From positions 1-34,299 of the forward strand of contig JAQQAM010000214.1 in assembly GCA_028532905.1 (NCBI GenBank): 34,299 nucleotides of DNA. Reading direction: 5' to 3'. This DNA comes from Spirochaetales bacterium (GTDB lineage Bacteria; Spirochaetota; Spirochaetia; DSM-2461). The notes under the pieces were generated by a model, which saw only the letters and a list, made by a program, of their open reading frames with translations, ran no database searches and was not told the origin of the DNA. A program made the translations under genes and the position numbers. Shown in pieces: positions 1 through 8,635 of this stretch. Each line of letters starts with the position of its first letter. Position 1 is the stretch's first letter.

Positions 1-1
1 A

Positions 2-898
2 TGGGGAGCCGGTGGTGGTACCGACACCTGTAACAGAGTTGTAATGCCCGAAATGGCCAAAGAACTGGGTGTTAACATCACTGTCGTAAACAAACCTGGC
101 GGAGTTGCCGGTTCTGTAGGTATGGGTGATGCTTTCGCAAAAGAAGCTGATGGATACACAATCTGCGGTCTGTCCGAGTCCTGTGTAACTTCTGCGGTAA
201 TGGGCGGATTCCCCGAAAGAATGAACGTATGGGATTTCTTTATCATCGGAGGTTCTCCTGACATCGTTTCTGTAACTCCCGATGCTCCCTATAACTCAAT
301 TGAAGATCTGGTTGAAGCTGCCAAAGCCAATCCCGGTTCTATCAGAGCTGGAGCCGGTGGAGCCGGTTCTATCCACCACCTGAACCTCCTTGCTTTCGAA
401 AAAGGTTCCGGAGCCAAGTTTAACTTCATCCCCTACGATGGATCTGCTCCTTCACAGAATGCTGCTATGACTGGAGAAATCACTCTGGTTATTACATCTG
501 TTGCCGAGCAGGCTCAGCTGATCCGCGGTGGAAAACTGAAACCCCTTGGTATGCTCGTACCCGAAGCGTTCGACCTGGAAGGAACAAGCATTCCCTCAGC
601 TTTCGATGCTTACCCCGCAATGAGCGACTACCTGCCTATCTCTCAGGCTATCGGTTTTGCCATCAGAAAAGATGCTGACGATGCAATCAAAGCCAAGCTT
701 CAGAGTGCTTTCGAAGTTGCTATGAAGTCTGACGCTGTAAAAGAGTTCGGTGCCAAGAACTACTACATCCTGTCCGGTGCTTACGGCGATGAAGCCAATG
801 CCGTTTTCGACAGCCTGGAATCCAACTTTGCATGGACCCTCAAAGATCTGGGAGCTGCCAAGGTAGATCCTGCTTCTCTGGGAATCCCCAAACCATAA
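2..898 (+). CDS. tctC: TTT transporter periplasmic substrate-binding protein TctC (5' partial)
   Basis: This is the extracytoplasmic solute-binding protein of a tripartite tricarboxylate transporter, which captures a carboxylate in the periplasm and delivers it to TctA/TctB. The reading frame is open from base 2, so the signal peptide and first residues lie outside the window; the internal ATG at 44 is not the real start. Family features seen are the glycine-rich W-GAGGGTD ligand loop at the very beginning, NKPGG, the YNSIEDL segment and the IRGGKLKPLG segment near the C-terminal lobe. It is followed by tctB and tctA in the same direction, the standard gene order. The ligand cannot be predicted from the sequence; citrate, tartrate or aromatic acids are known for relatives. 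Confidence 0.93.
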   Translation, partial: WGAGGGTDTCNRVVMPEMAKELGVNITVVNKPGGVAGSVGMGDAFAKEADGYTICGLSESCVTSAVMGGFPERMNVWDFFIIGGSPDIVSVTPDAPYNSIEDLVEAAKANPGSIRAGAGGAGSIHHLNLLAFEKGSGAKFNFIPYDGSAPSQNAAMTGEITLVITSVAEQAQLIRGGKLKPLGMLVPEAFDLEGTSIPSAFDAYPAMSDYLPISQAIGFAIRKDADDAIKAKLQSAFEVAMKSDAVKEFGAKNYYILSGAYGDEANAVFDSLESNFAWTLKDLGAAKVDPASLGIPKP

Positions 899-904
899 TT
901 GATC

Positions 905-1007
905 GGGAGCAGTCCATGGACTGTTCCCTGAAAATGGTCTGAAATAACTGCTGTTCCTGAGACAGGATTAATGTAAAATGGCATTGTCCGGGAACAGCTT
1001 TTTTTTT
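905..1007 (+). terminator. Intercistronic hairpins and intrinsic terminator between tctC and tctB
   Basis: Two inverted repeats fill the gap. The first (905-928) pairs GGGAGCAGTCCA with TGGACTGTTCCC around a central CCATGG. The second pairs GCTGTTCC (950-957) with GGAACAGC (991-998) and is followed by nine T residues (999-1007), the form of an intrinsic terminator. The right arm at 991-998 could also pair with CTGTTCC at 921-927, so alternative folds are possible. A partial terminator here would give more binding protein than membrane components. Confidence 0.75.
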
Positions 1008-1036
1008 GGAACTCATATAATAAGGAAATTTTAGTA

Positions 1037-1783
1037 ATGGAAGAAAAAAAACTACGTCAGTACGATTTTCTGACATCGATTATTCTGATTCTTTTCGGGA
1101 TCTGGGATCTGGCGCAGGCTTTTAAAATGCCGATGAAAGACTCATACGGCGGAGTAGAATCTGTATGGTATGTTTCACCTGCCCTCTTCCCCTTGTTCAT
1201 CGGAGGCGGCATTATCCTGATGGGAGCTATTCTGCTCATCAATTCCATCAGAACAGGCGGTGCGGCCCGGTTTATCGACTCACTGAAACACGTCAGTGAA
1301 GCAAAACTCACAAATGAAACCGTCCGGGTACTGACTGTACTCCTGGCTCTGGGCTCATTTATTTATATCCTGATTCCCAACATTGACTTTTTCCTGAGTA
1401 TTACACTCTTTCTCTTTTTTCTGTGTACGGCTTTTTACCCTGACCATGACGAGTTCAGAAGAACCTTCGTCATCCATTTCATCATTGGTATGGCCGTTTT
1501 CCTGATTTTGATAGTAACAGGCCTTTCTGATATCATAAACGGAATCCTGAAATACAATATGGATATTCTGGCTCTTCTTTTTATCATCTACATGAATGTT
1601 GCCGCCAGAAAAATGGCGAAAGCCCGGGAAATCCCCGTCAAACTGATTCGTCAGGTAACCATTGTATCGATTGTTGTACCATTGATCCTCTGTCCCCTGT
1701 TCCGCTACTTCCTGCTGGTACCCCTTCCGGTAGAAGGAGGGATTCTCAAGCTGATGAACCTCCTGTACTACACCATCCGTTAA
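1037..1783 (+). CDS. tctB: TTT transporter small membrane subunit TctB
   Basis: TctB is the small, poorly conserved membrane subunit of the tripartite tricarboxylate transporter and pairs with TctA in the inner membrane. The 248-residue product has hydrophobic segments near residues 12-30, 52-72, 102-120, 125-140, 150-170, 175-190 and 205-230. That is somewhat more than the four usually described, so it may be a longer TctB variant. Identification rests mainly on position between tctC and tctA, together with the YVSPALFPLFIG segment after the first helix, which is typical of TctB. The start has an AAGGA ribosome-binding site at 1022-1026. tctA begins 17 bp after its stop. Confidence 0.85.
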   Translation: MEEKKLRQYDFLTSIILILFGIWDLAQAFKMPMKDSYGGVESVWYVSPALFPLFIGGGIILMGAILLINSIRTGGAARFIDSLKHVSEAKLTNETVRVLTVLLALGSFIYILIPNIDFFLSITLFLFFLCTAFYPDHDEFRRTFVIHFIIGMAVFLILIVTGLSDIINGILKYNMDILALLFIIYMNVAARKMAKAREIPVKLIRQVTIVSIVVPLILCPLFRYFLLVPLPVEGGILKLMNLLYYTIR

Positions 1784-1800
1784 GGTTATAGGAGATAGAA

Positions 1801-3378
1801 ATGAATTTTGTAGAATCATTACAGATATTTTTTGTTAACATCGGGGGAATGCTGATCAGTCCCTCAATCCTGCTGATCCTATTCGGTTCGGTGATTATGG
1901 GGATTATTTTCGGTGCCACCCCCGGTCTGACAGCGACTCTGGGAGTAGCCCTGCTCACAACCCTGACCTATGGAATGGATGCCTCCACAGCCATGGTGGC
2001 CCTGATGGGTATCTATGTGGGTGGTGTATACGGCGGAAGCTATACGTCTATTCTGGTTAATATTCCCGGTACAGCTGCCTCTGCGGCTACGGCCCTGGAC
2101 GGCTATCCTCTGGCCTGTAAAGGACAGGCGGGACGGGCCCTGGGTCTGACGACCACATCATCCGCTATCGGTACATTTATCGGTATGATCTTTGTTGTGG
2201 CTCTGGCTCCTGTTATTTCAGCCCTGGCCCTTCAGTTCACCTCCTTTGAGTTCTTCCTGCTGGCCCTCTTCGGTATTGTTATCAGCGGGACTCTGACAAG
2301 CCACGACCTTGTCTACAAGGGTTGGATCGCCGGATTTATCGGTCTGTTCCTGTCTACCATCGGACGGGACAGCCTTCAGTTCTTCCCCCGTTTTACCTTT
2401 GGTATGAGCGACCTGGAAGGCGGTCTGGACCTGGTGCCTGTTCTGATCGGTGCCTTCGGTATTCCCCAGATCATGACCTCCATCAGAGACAACTTCAAAG
2501 TGGGTGAAACTCACAAGTTTAAACGGATTGTTCCCGACTTTAAGACCATTGCCGGCAACACCCCCTCCATTCTCCGGTCTTCTCTGATTGGTGTGGGAAT
2601 CGGTGCTGTGCCCGGTATCGGTGAAGATATTGCCGGATGGGTATCCTACGGTGCGGCCAAAAGAGCCAGTAAACATCCTGAAGAGTTCGGAAACGGTGCG
2701 GTTGATGCGGTTATTTCAACTGAAACAGCCAACAACTCCTGTATCGGAGGAGCCATGATTCCTCTGCTGACACTGGGTGTTCCCGGATCACCTCCCGCGG
2801 CCATGCTCCTGGGTGCCCTGCTGCTTCACGGCATACAGCCCGGTCCCATGCTGACAATTGATCACCCCACCTTTATTCTGGAAATTACAGCTATCCTGCT
2901 TCTGGCATCTGTTGCCATGTGGGTCTGCGGTATCCTTCTGGCCAAACAGGTGATCAAGGTTCTGAAGATCCCCACATCCATCTTTATGCCTGTTATCGCA
3001 GTTCTCTGTGTAATCGGTTCTTATGCTCTGGGTATGCGTGTTTTCAATCTGTACCTGATGCTCCCCCTCGGTATTCTGGCCTATCTCATGTCTGAGATGA
3101 AATATCCCATTGCACCCCTTATTATCGGTGTTATCCTTGGTAATATGTGTGATGCCAACCTGAGAAGGGCTCTGATGGTATCCAAGGGAAGTTTTGAACC
3201 CGTGTTTACACGTCCTGTGTCTCTGGTCCTCTTCCTGATCATTGTTCTGATGATTGTTGGACAGATCCCCTATTTCCAGAATCTGCAGAGAAAGCTGACT
3301 TCCCGTCTCTCCTTTCTGAGAAAATCGGAAATTGAGGGTAATGCAGAAGCGACAGCTGACTGCCAGGATCACGAATAA
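1801..3378 (+). CDS. tctA: TTT transporter large membrane subunit TctA
   Basis: This is the large permease subunit that carries the substrate across the inner membrane using an ion gradient. The 525-residue length and roughly a dozen hydrophobic helices fit the family. Recognisable conserved parts are GATPGLTATLG near residues 38-48, the YGGSYTSILVNIPG stretch around 78-91 and the mirrored second-half motif GAVPGIGEDIAGW around 268-280, followed by GVPGSPPAA. The start is set by an AGGAG site 7 nt upstream. It is the last gene of the operon; a terminator follows at 3403. The last 25 or so residues are charged and probably cytoplasmic. Confidence 0.96.
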   Translation: MNFVESLQIFFVNIGGMLISPSILLILFGSVIMGIIFGATPGLTATLGVALLTTLTYGMDASTAMVALMGIYVGGVYGGSYTSILVNIPGTAASAATALDGYPLACKGQAGRALGLTTTSSAIGTFIGMIFVVALAPVISALALQFTSFEFFLLALFGIVISGTLTSHDLVYKGWIAGFIGLFLSTIGRDSLQFFPRFTFGMSDLEGGLDLVPVLIGAFGIPQIMTSIRDNFKVGETHKFKRIVPDFKTIAGNTPSILRSSLIGVGIGAVPGIGEDIAGWVSYGAAKRASKHPEEFGNGAVDAVISTETANNSCIGGAMIPLLTLGVPGSPPAAMLLGALLLHGIQPGPMLTIDHPTFILEITAILLLASVAMWVCGILLAKQVIKVLKIPTSIFMPVIAVLCVIGSYALGMRVFNLYLMLPLGILAYLMSEMKYPIAPLIIGVILGNMCDANLRRALMVSKGSFEPVFTRPVSLVLFLIIVLMIVGQIPYFQNLQRKLTSRLSFLRKSEIEGNAEATADCQDHE

Positions 3379-3402
3379 GATTTTATTCTAAGATGAATAG
3401 CC

Positions 3403-3435
3403 GCCGCATGCTTTGAAGAGTATGCGGCTTTTTTT
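3403..3435 (+). terminator. Terminator of the tct operon
   Basis: GCCGCAT (3403-3409) pairs with ATGCGGC (3422-3428) and is followed directly by seven T residues. It ends the tctCBA transcript 24 bp after the tctA stop. Confidence 0.85.
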
Positions 3436-3448
3436 ATGGGAAAGGGCG

Positions 3449-3478
3449 AAAAAAAAGCCGCCCGGTGAGGGCAGCTTT
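3449..3478 (-). terminator. Terminator of the histone-fold gene
   Basis: On the minus strand, AAGCTGCCC pairs with GGGCGGCTT (one U-G pair) around a 5-nt loop and leads into a run of eight T residues (plus-strand A run 3449-3456). It sits about 20 bp past the stop codon of the small minus-strand gene, and is separate from the tct terminator just upstream. Confidence 0.8.
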
Positions 3479-3498
3479 CTTCTTTTTGAAAAAATATC

Positions 3499-3684
3499 CT
3501 AGAAATCTTTTTCCTGAACAGTTTTTCTTTTATCGTTTTTTGCATTTTCGATTGCAGCGTCACACATTTCTCTGATCTTGTCTGAAAGAACATCGATCAC
3601 TTTTGCGGAACACTTAAGATCCCCATTACTTTTGATGTAATTCTTAACTTTAGATGACACCACCAGGGTTTCTTTTTCAGCCAT
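3499..3684 (-). CDS. Bacterial histone-fold protein (Bd0055-like)
   Basis: The 61-residue basic protein matches the single-histone-fold bacterial proteins of the Bdellovibrio Bd0055 type, which bind DNA and can be abundant chromatin proteins. The fold can be read directly: helix 1 near residues 7-19 (VVSSKVKNYIKSN), a long central helix near 25-50 (AKVIDVLSDKIREMCDAAI), then KRKT (52-55), the histone loop-2 motif, followed by a very short third helix ending at residue 61. Arg53, Thr55 and Asp60 sit where the conserved R-T pair and the Asp of histone folds lie. The ATG at 3684 is chosen because AAGGAG lies 7 nt upstream; the longer in-frame extension to 3852 has no ribosome-binding site and runs into the divergent gene. 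It is monocistronic with its own terminator. DNA binding is inferred from the family. Confidence 0.85.
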   Translation of the reverse strand: MAEKETLVVSSKVKNYIKSNGDLKCSAKVIDVLSDKIREMCDAAIENAKNDKRKTVQEKDF

Positions 3685-3832
3685 AAATTGCTCCTTATGC
3701 CGTTTGTTGGTGCTTATTCTATCACAGAATCTCAATTCAAATAAATAGATTTTTGCAAAACGCTGGATAAAATGGGCTCCCTGCAATAATATTAAGCCGT
3801 AAATAAGGCTAAAACACCACCGGAGGCCGGTC

Positions 3833-5029
3833 TTGAGACGATTCCTGTTCATTCTTCTGCTGTTGATTACTGCCCTTCTCCCCCTTTCCGGGGAGGATAT
3901 AATGAATTGTTATTTAGTCACCGTAGGTCCCGGAGAGCCTCTGTACTCCTGGTTCGGACATACGGGGATCATTATTGAAGAAGGGAACAGCAGCCGCTTC
4001 TATGATTTTGGTAACTTTTCCTTTGAATCGGAGAATTTCTACGGCAATTTTGCCATGGGACGGCTGATCTATCTGAAAATAGGAGTCTCCGGAAGAGCCT
4101 ATCTGAACTATATTGTCCGTGAAAACAGAAATGTAACCGTCCAGCAGCTCAATATCCCACAGGACAGAATAAAAGACATGCAGATTTTTCTGGAGAATGA
4201 GATACAACCGGAGAACAACACCTATCTGTACCATCACTACCGGGACAACTGCTCCACAAGACCCAGAGATATTATAGACAAAGCCCTGGATGGACAGTTG
4301 TATGCCGCCAGTGCTGTTCCCTCGGGGGAAACCTACAGAACCATGTTCCGCAGCAGAACCAGTCACAGCTTTTTCCCGGACTGGCTCCTCTCCCTGCTGC
4401 AGGGGCATTCTATTGACGATGAGATCAGCTGGTGGGATACCATGTTTCTTCCGGATGAACTGATGCGGCAGCTGGATGAACTGACTATTGCGTCCGACTC
4501 AGGTCCGGTCAGTGCTGTTCTGGCCAAAGAGCAGCTGGCCGAATCCACCGTACAGAGGGCTATCCCGGAGAAGATACCCGCCAATACAGCCGGAGCTCTG
4601 CTCACAGGCCTTCTGGGGGGACTGATCCTGCTATTTCTGCAAAGAGCATCATCCTCATCATCCCGGCGGGCCAGGATTTCAGGACGCGCCGCTTATACCC
4701 TGATTATGACGGCCCTTTCCGTATTCGGATTGGTATTTTACTTTATCACCTTTTTTACCAACCATGATGTGGCTTCCGGCAATATAAACATACTCCTGAT
4801 TCATCCCTTCTACCTTGTTCCGGCGATTTGTCTTCTCCGGGGAAAGAGGAAGGGATTCAGCCGGTTCTGGCTGGCTCAGCAGATTGTGTGGCTCCTGATG
4901 CTCCTGGTCAATCTGACCTTCTGGCATCAGGGCAACCTCAGAACCGCTGTGGTTTTTGAGCTTCTGATTCTCTTTTCCCTACTGGGGCAGTTCTACCCGG
5001 TTCGCCTTAAGCCCGGGAAAGCGGATTGA
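3833..5029 (+). CDS. DUF4105 (Lnb N-terminal periplasmic domain) membrane protein
   Basis: The product has a signal peptide (residues 1-20) followed by a DUF4105 domain to about residue 160, carrying SWFGHTG (39-45) and HYRDNCSTRPRDI (135-147), the conserved His and Asn-Cys-x-Thr-Arg signatures of this family. The domain resembles NlpC/P60-like papain folds; a hydrolase role is possible but unproven. The C-terminal third holds about five membrane helices (roughly 250-268, 285-307, 317-335, 343-365, 370-388), so the periplasmic domain is tethered to a membrane bundle. The start is TTG at 3833, supported by GGAGG 6 nt upstream. Its last 51 bp overlap the end of the convergent M16C peptidase gene. 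Confidence 0.85.
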   Translation: MRRFLFILLLLITALLPLSGEDIMNCYLVTVGPGEPLYSWFGHTGIIIEEGNSSRFYDFGNFSFESENFYGNFAMGRLIYLKIGVSGRAYLNYIVRENRNVTVQQLNIPQDRIKDMQIFLENEIQPENNTYLYHHYRDNCSTRPRDIIDKALDGQLYAASAVPSGETYRTMFRSRTSHSFFPDWLLSLLQGHSIDDEISWWDTMFLPDELMRQLDELTIASDSGPVSAVLAKEQLAESTVQRAIPEKIPANTAGALLTGLLGGLILLFLQRASSSSSRRARISGRAAYTLIMTALSVFGLVFYFITFFTNHDVASGNINILLIHPFYLVPAICLLRGKRKGFSRFWLAQQIVWLLMLLVNLTFWHQGNLRTAVVFELLILFSLLGQFYPVRLKPGKAD

Positions 5030-7936
5030 TGCCTTATCCAGCTTTTCAGGATGAGCCATAACGGTTATACCGTCTTCATTCCAGCGGGATAAAAGAGTGT
5101 CTCCGGCTTTCCGGATCTCTTCGGTTCCGCAGTTCATCAGGTAATCCCGCTTATTCTGCCGCATTTCATCACTGATATTATACAGCCGGCGTTTCAGGAC
5201 AATCATCCCCTTCTCTGAGGGAGACAGGGGTTTCATCTCCTTTCCCACAACCGAAATCAGAGCCTTTTCCAGCTCTTCATCATCCGAGAACTCCAGGTAC
5301 TCTTTGAGGCTCTCTTCAAAAGCATCCAGGGACTTCTCTATTTCGGGATCCCTGTAGGTGGCAAAGGAAAAAATCCGGTCCAGACCGGAGAGATGACTGA
5401 AGGCTCCATAGGCGCCTCCCTTCATTCTGATTTTCTCCCAGAGGGGTCCGGTCTTCAAAAGGTGGCTCAAAAGAGAATCGGCCGCATGGGCTTTCTCTTC
5501 CAGTGAGCTGCCCCGCACTGCCTTCCCGACAAAACCGATGGAGGCTCCGATTCCCAGTCCTTCTGCTTCCGTAAGAGCGGGTGCCGGAGCAGGCATGTCA
5601 ATATCAGATGCCAGGTCTGATCTGACGGGGCTTTCGGCAGCTGAGTCAGGGAGGGTTTCCATCCAGAACTGCACCATGGCCTCCCTGTGATCCTGTACGG
5701 CCTGCTCATCCATGGTGAGGTTGAGGATCAGATGATCAGCATTGAATATGACGGCTCTCAGATCCTTCATCAGGGCAGCCAGCTCCGGCAGTCTGTCCTT
5801 CCGGTTCAGCAGCTGTTCTAGAAACTGGACCTGTCCGATTCCGAACATCCGATCCTCCAGTGCAGCCGAAGAACTGAAACGGCTGGCCCCCCGGATCAGA
5901 ACATAGGAGTGCCCTCCGGGAACCAGGGAAGACTTCATATCATTCCACAGCTCCATCAGAATCTGCTCAATGCGCACCAGGTTATCAAAATCTGCATTCA
6001 GCATGAGCGAGGAGGCCAGCTCAAGGGCTTCCTGTCTCTGTCCCTCCAGCATTTTCAGCCGGGTATAGAGGAAGACTTCCGGCTGCTGATCAGGTGCATC
6101 ACCCACCTTGTGTCCCGCCTCCAGATTGGCGGCAAAACCTCCGGTTTTCAGAGACAGTTCCCGGGTAATTCTGTCATAGGAGACACCGGGAAGGCCGCAG
6201 CCTGCCAGAAGTTTGGAAAACAAGGGCAGATAGGGATAATACGCCGGATCCAGATGTTTCAGAGAAAAGGCCATATCGTTGTACAGGATGCCGTTGGTAA
6301 ACACGGACTGCCCCAGTACGGTCCCCCGGTTTGAGGGAATCTCTTCAAAGGGAAGCCGCTTCACCTTTACAGGGATATCTGATTTCCGCAGGAAGGGAAC
6401 AGCACCTGTATCCTCTGCATCCTGGAAAGCCTGGAGGGCCTTGTTCTTCTCTTCCAGGACCTTGAGATCCTCTTCGGAAAAATCCTTCTGCAGCCGATCC
6501 AGCTCCTCTCTCAGGGCTTTCTCCTGACGGCTCTGCAGTTCTGTGTCAGGGCGGACGGTGACACGGGTCCAGTGATGATTCTCAAGGACCCACTCCCTGA
6601 GAATCGATTCAAAGTACCCCGGTTCTTCCGCCCTTTTCCTGATCTCTTTGATCACAGGAGAAAAACGGATGGACTGCTCGGGAGCCAGCCCGTAGTTCCA
6701 GCCTTTCATTACCTTCCGGAGCAGCCTCATCCCGAAGGGACCGCCTCCTTTGATCTCTCTGTCCCGGAATTCAACCAGCCGGAGACAGCTTTCTTTCAGA
6801 TCTTCTTCAAACCCCTTCTCTGCCAGATCCCCGAGGGTCCGGAACACCAGCTTTTGCAGGTCATCCGCCTTGTCCGGGTCCGTTCCCCGGAGAGCCACGC
6901 TGAAAACCGCTTCATTCAGATCGAAGTCCACACCGCTCACAGGAGACAGATCGTCACCCAGACCGGATTCAAGCAGGGCCTTGGACAGAGGGGCTCCCGC
7001 ATTTCCGATCAGCATCTCCGCCAGAATGGACATACTCAGCTGCCGGACCGGATCTCCATGCCCAAAGAGTTTCCAGTTCAGACTGATGGTGCTTTTGCCC
7101 TTTGTATCCTCCCCTTTTCCCAGGGGCCAGGATTTCTCGAGAGCGGCAGGAGCTGACCATGAGGACTGCAGAGCCACCCGGGAGTCAATGTCCCTTTTAT
7201 CAAACTCATGAAGAAACCGTTCTTCAATAAAGTTCAGAGTCTTCTGCGAAGGAATGTCCCCATACAGAAAGATCCGGCAGTTTGAGGGGTGGTACAAATT
7301 CTTATGAAATTCCAGAAACTGCTCATAACTCAGAGAGGGAATATGCTCCGGATCTCCGCCGGAGTCCACACCATAGGGATTATCGGGAAACAGAGACCGG
7401 ATGGACCATTCGGAAGCGATGCCCTCCTGGGAGGAATAGTTGCCTTTCATCTCGTTGTAGACAATACCGGTTCTCTGAAGAACTCCCTTCTCATCCAGCT
7501 CCAGACGGTGTCCCTCCTGACGGAAGACCTCTTCCTTCAGCATGGGGAAAAAGACGGCATCACCATACACAGCCATCAGATTGAAAAAATCTTTTTCCAG
7601 AACACTGGCTGCGGGATACAGGGTTTTGTCGGGATAGGTCATGGCATTCAGAAATGTGTTGACACTGCCCTTCATCATGGAAAGAAAGGGATCTTTCACA
7701 GGGAAATTCCGGGAGCCGCACAATACGGAATGCTCCAGAATATGAGCTACCCCGCTGCTGTCTGCCGGGGGTGTCCTGAAATTGAAAGAAAAAACATTCT
7801 CCTCATCGTCATTGTGAACATGATAAATTTCACAACCCGTAGCTTTATGTTTAAAGTAGTATCCTTTTCCCCTGTATTCCTCCAGCTCATCTGTGGAAAT
7901 AAGCTCAAAGGCGGGGGGACAGATCTTATCTGACAT
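4979..7936 (-). CDS. M16C zinc metallopeptidase (PreP/CYM1-type, insulinase family)
   Basis: This large (985 residues) M16C peptidase is of the presequence-protease type, a two-halved clamshell enzyme that degrades short unstructured peptides. The inverted zinc motif HILEH is at residues 65-69, followed by SVLCGSRNFPVKDPF, the hallmark context of PreP-like enzymes. The downstream glutamate region GIVYNEMKGNYSS supplies the third zinc ligand. No signal peptide is visible, so it is probably cytoplasmic. The ATG at 7936 has AAGGAG 7 nt upstream. The C-terminus overlaps the DUF4105 gene by 51 bp in convergent orientation. Length and motifs show no sign of damage. Confidence 0.95.
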   Translation of the reverse strand: MSDKICPPAFELISTDELEEYRGKGYYFKHKATGCEIYHVHNDDEENVFSFNFRTPPADSSGVAHILEHSVLCGSRNFPVKDPFLSMMKGSVNTFLNAMTYPDKTLYPAASVLEKDFFNLMAVYGDAVFFPMLKEEVFRQEGHRLELDEKGVLQRTGIVYNEMKGNYSSQEGIASEWSIRSLFPDNPYGVDSGGDPEHIPSLSYEQFLEFHKNLYHPSNCRIFLYGDIPSQKTLNFIEERFLHEFDKRDIDSRVALQSSWSAPAALEKSWPLGKGEDTKGKSTISLNWKLFGHGDPVRQLSMSILAEMLIGNAGAPLSKALLESGLGDDLSPVSGVDFDLNEAVFSVALRGTDPDKADDLQKLVFRTLGDLAEKGFEEDLKESCLRLVEFRDREIKGGGPFGMRLLRKVMKGWNYGLAPEQSIRFSPVIKEIRKRAEEPGYFESILREWVLENHHWTRVTVRPDTELQSRQEKALREELDRLQKDFSEEDLKVLEEKNKALQAFQDAEDTGAVPFLRKSDIPVKVKRLPFEEIPSNRGTVLGQSVFTNGILYNDMAFSLKHLDPAYYPYLPLFSKLLAGCGLPGVSYDRITRELSLKTGGFAANLEAGHKVGDAPDQQPEVFLYTRLKMLEGQRQEALELASSLMLNADFDNLVRIEQILMELWNDMKSSLVPGGHSYVLIRGASRFSSSAALEDRMFGIGQVQFLEQLLNRKDRLPELAALMKDLRAVIFNADHLILNLTMDEQAVQDHREAMVQFWMETLPDSAAESPVRSDLASDIDMPAPAPALTEAEGLGIGASIGFVGKAVRGSSLEEKAHAADSLLSHLLKTGPLWEKIRMKGGAYGAFSHLSGLDRIFSFATYRDPEIEKSLDAFEESLKEYLEFSDDEELEKALISVVGKEMKPLSPSEKGMIVLKRRLYNISDEMRQNKRDYLMNCGTEEIRKAGDTLLSRWNEDGITVMAHPEKLDKASIRFPGLKANRVELPQ

Positions 7937-8068
7937 GCATTGCTCCTTCAGTTCTGCTCATAAAATCAAAATTCAGAGGGATCGGAGGACTCCCTGAATG
8001 AGGCAGAAGATACCATAAAATATAATCAACAATTGAGAGAGAGGACAGAAATAGTTTTAAAGGCTGAG

Positions 8069-8518
8069 TCAGGCAGGAGACGAGCTTGTGTCTTTCTTCC
8101 CGTCCCCGCTGTTCAGGCCGCGGCTCACCGGTCCCCGCCACTTGAAGATGGGACCAAAGCTGGTCACATTAAAATATCCGGCATCACTGAGGATGGCGGC
8201 AGCCCGGCTGGACTGGATGGGGGATCGGCCGTAAACCACCATATTGGTAAACAGTTTATCTGTGGGGAGGAAGGACCCCAGATTCCCGTAGGGAACATTG
8301 ATGGCTGTGGGAATATGCCCCTTTCTGTATTCTGCTTCCGACCGTACATCAATAAGATAATACTCATACTGATCCTGATTGATCAGCTTCTGAAGAGTAC
8401 TGTTGAGAGTCAGGTTTTTCTGCTGTTCCCTGTTCCGGCGGACTCTGAAAATAACAGCCAGAATGATAAGGGAAAAAGCGGCAAGAAATAAAATGAGGTA
8501 CTGCAGCCAGGAGTTCAT
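8069..8518 (-). CDS. Membrane-anchored rhodanese-like protein lacking the catalytic Cys
   Basis: A 149-residue protein with one N-terminal membrane helix (residues 5-25) followed by a rhodanese domain: YYLIDVRSEAEYRKGHIPTA (53-72) is the classical DVR/GHIPGA region. In active rhodaneses the loop after the central strand reads YCRSGxRS and the Cys carries the sulfane sulfur. Here it reads VVYGRSPIQSS, with Gly97 in place of Cys. Sulfurtransferase activity is therefore not expected; non-catalytic rhodanese domains are known as binding or regulatory modules. It lies 132 bp upstream of the M16C gene on the same strand and may be cotranscribed. The ribosome-binding site is weak (AAGG). Confidence 0.88.
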   Translation of the reverse strand: MNSWLQYLILFLAAFSLIILAVIFRVRRNREQQKNLTLNSTLQKLINQDQYEYYLIDVRSEAEYRKGHIPTAINVPYGNLGSFLPTDKLFTNMVVYGRSPIQSSRAAAILSDAGYFNVTSFGPIFKWRGPVSRGLNSGDGKKDTSSSPA

Positions 8519-8635
8519 GGCCTTATTCTAACACGGAAAATAAAATTAGGAAAAGGAGTTCAGCGATTACTCCACAGTCAGCATATACGTACCTATACCT
8601 GTTCCCTCAATAGGCAAACCGGTGATCCGTGGTGC

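Noticed and set aside
3685-3852. N-terminal extension of the histone-fold gene to 117 residues
   Set aside because: The added residues are not histone-like, there is no ribosome-binding site, and the extension would overlap the divergent gene's start; the internal ATG has AAGGAG.
7289-7933. 214-codon open frame antisense to the M16C peptidase start region
   Set aside because: It covers the HxxEH region of an intact peptidase and shows no recognisable protein features.
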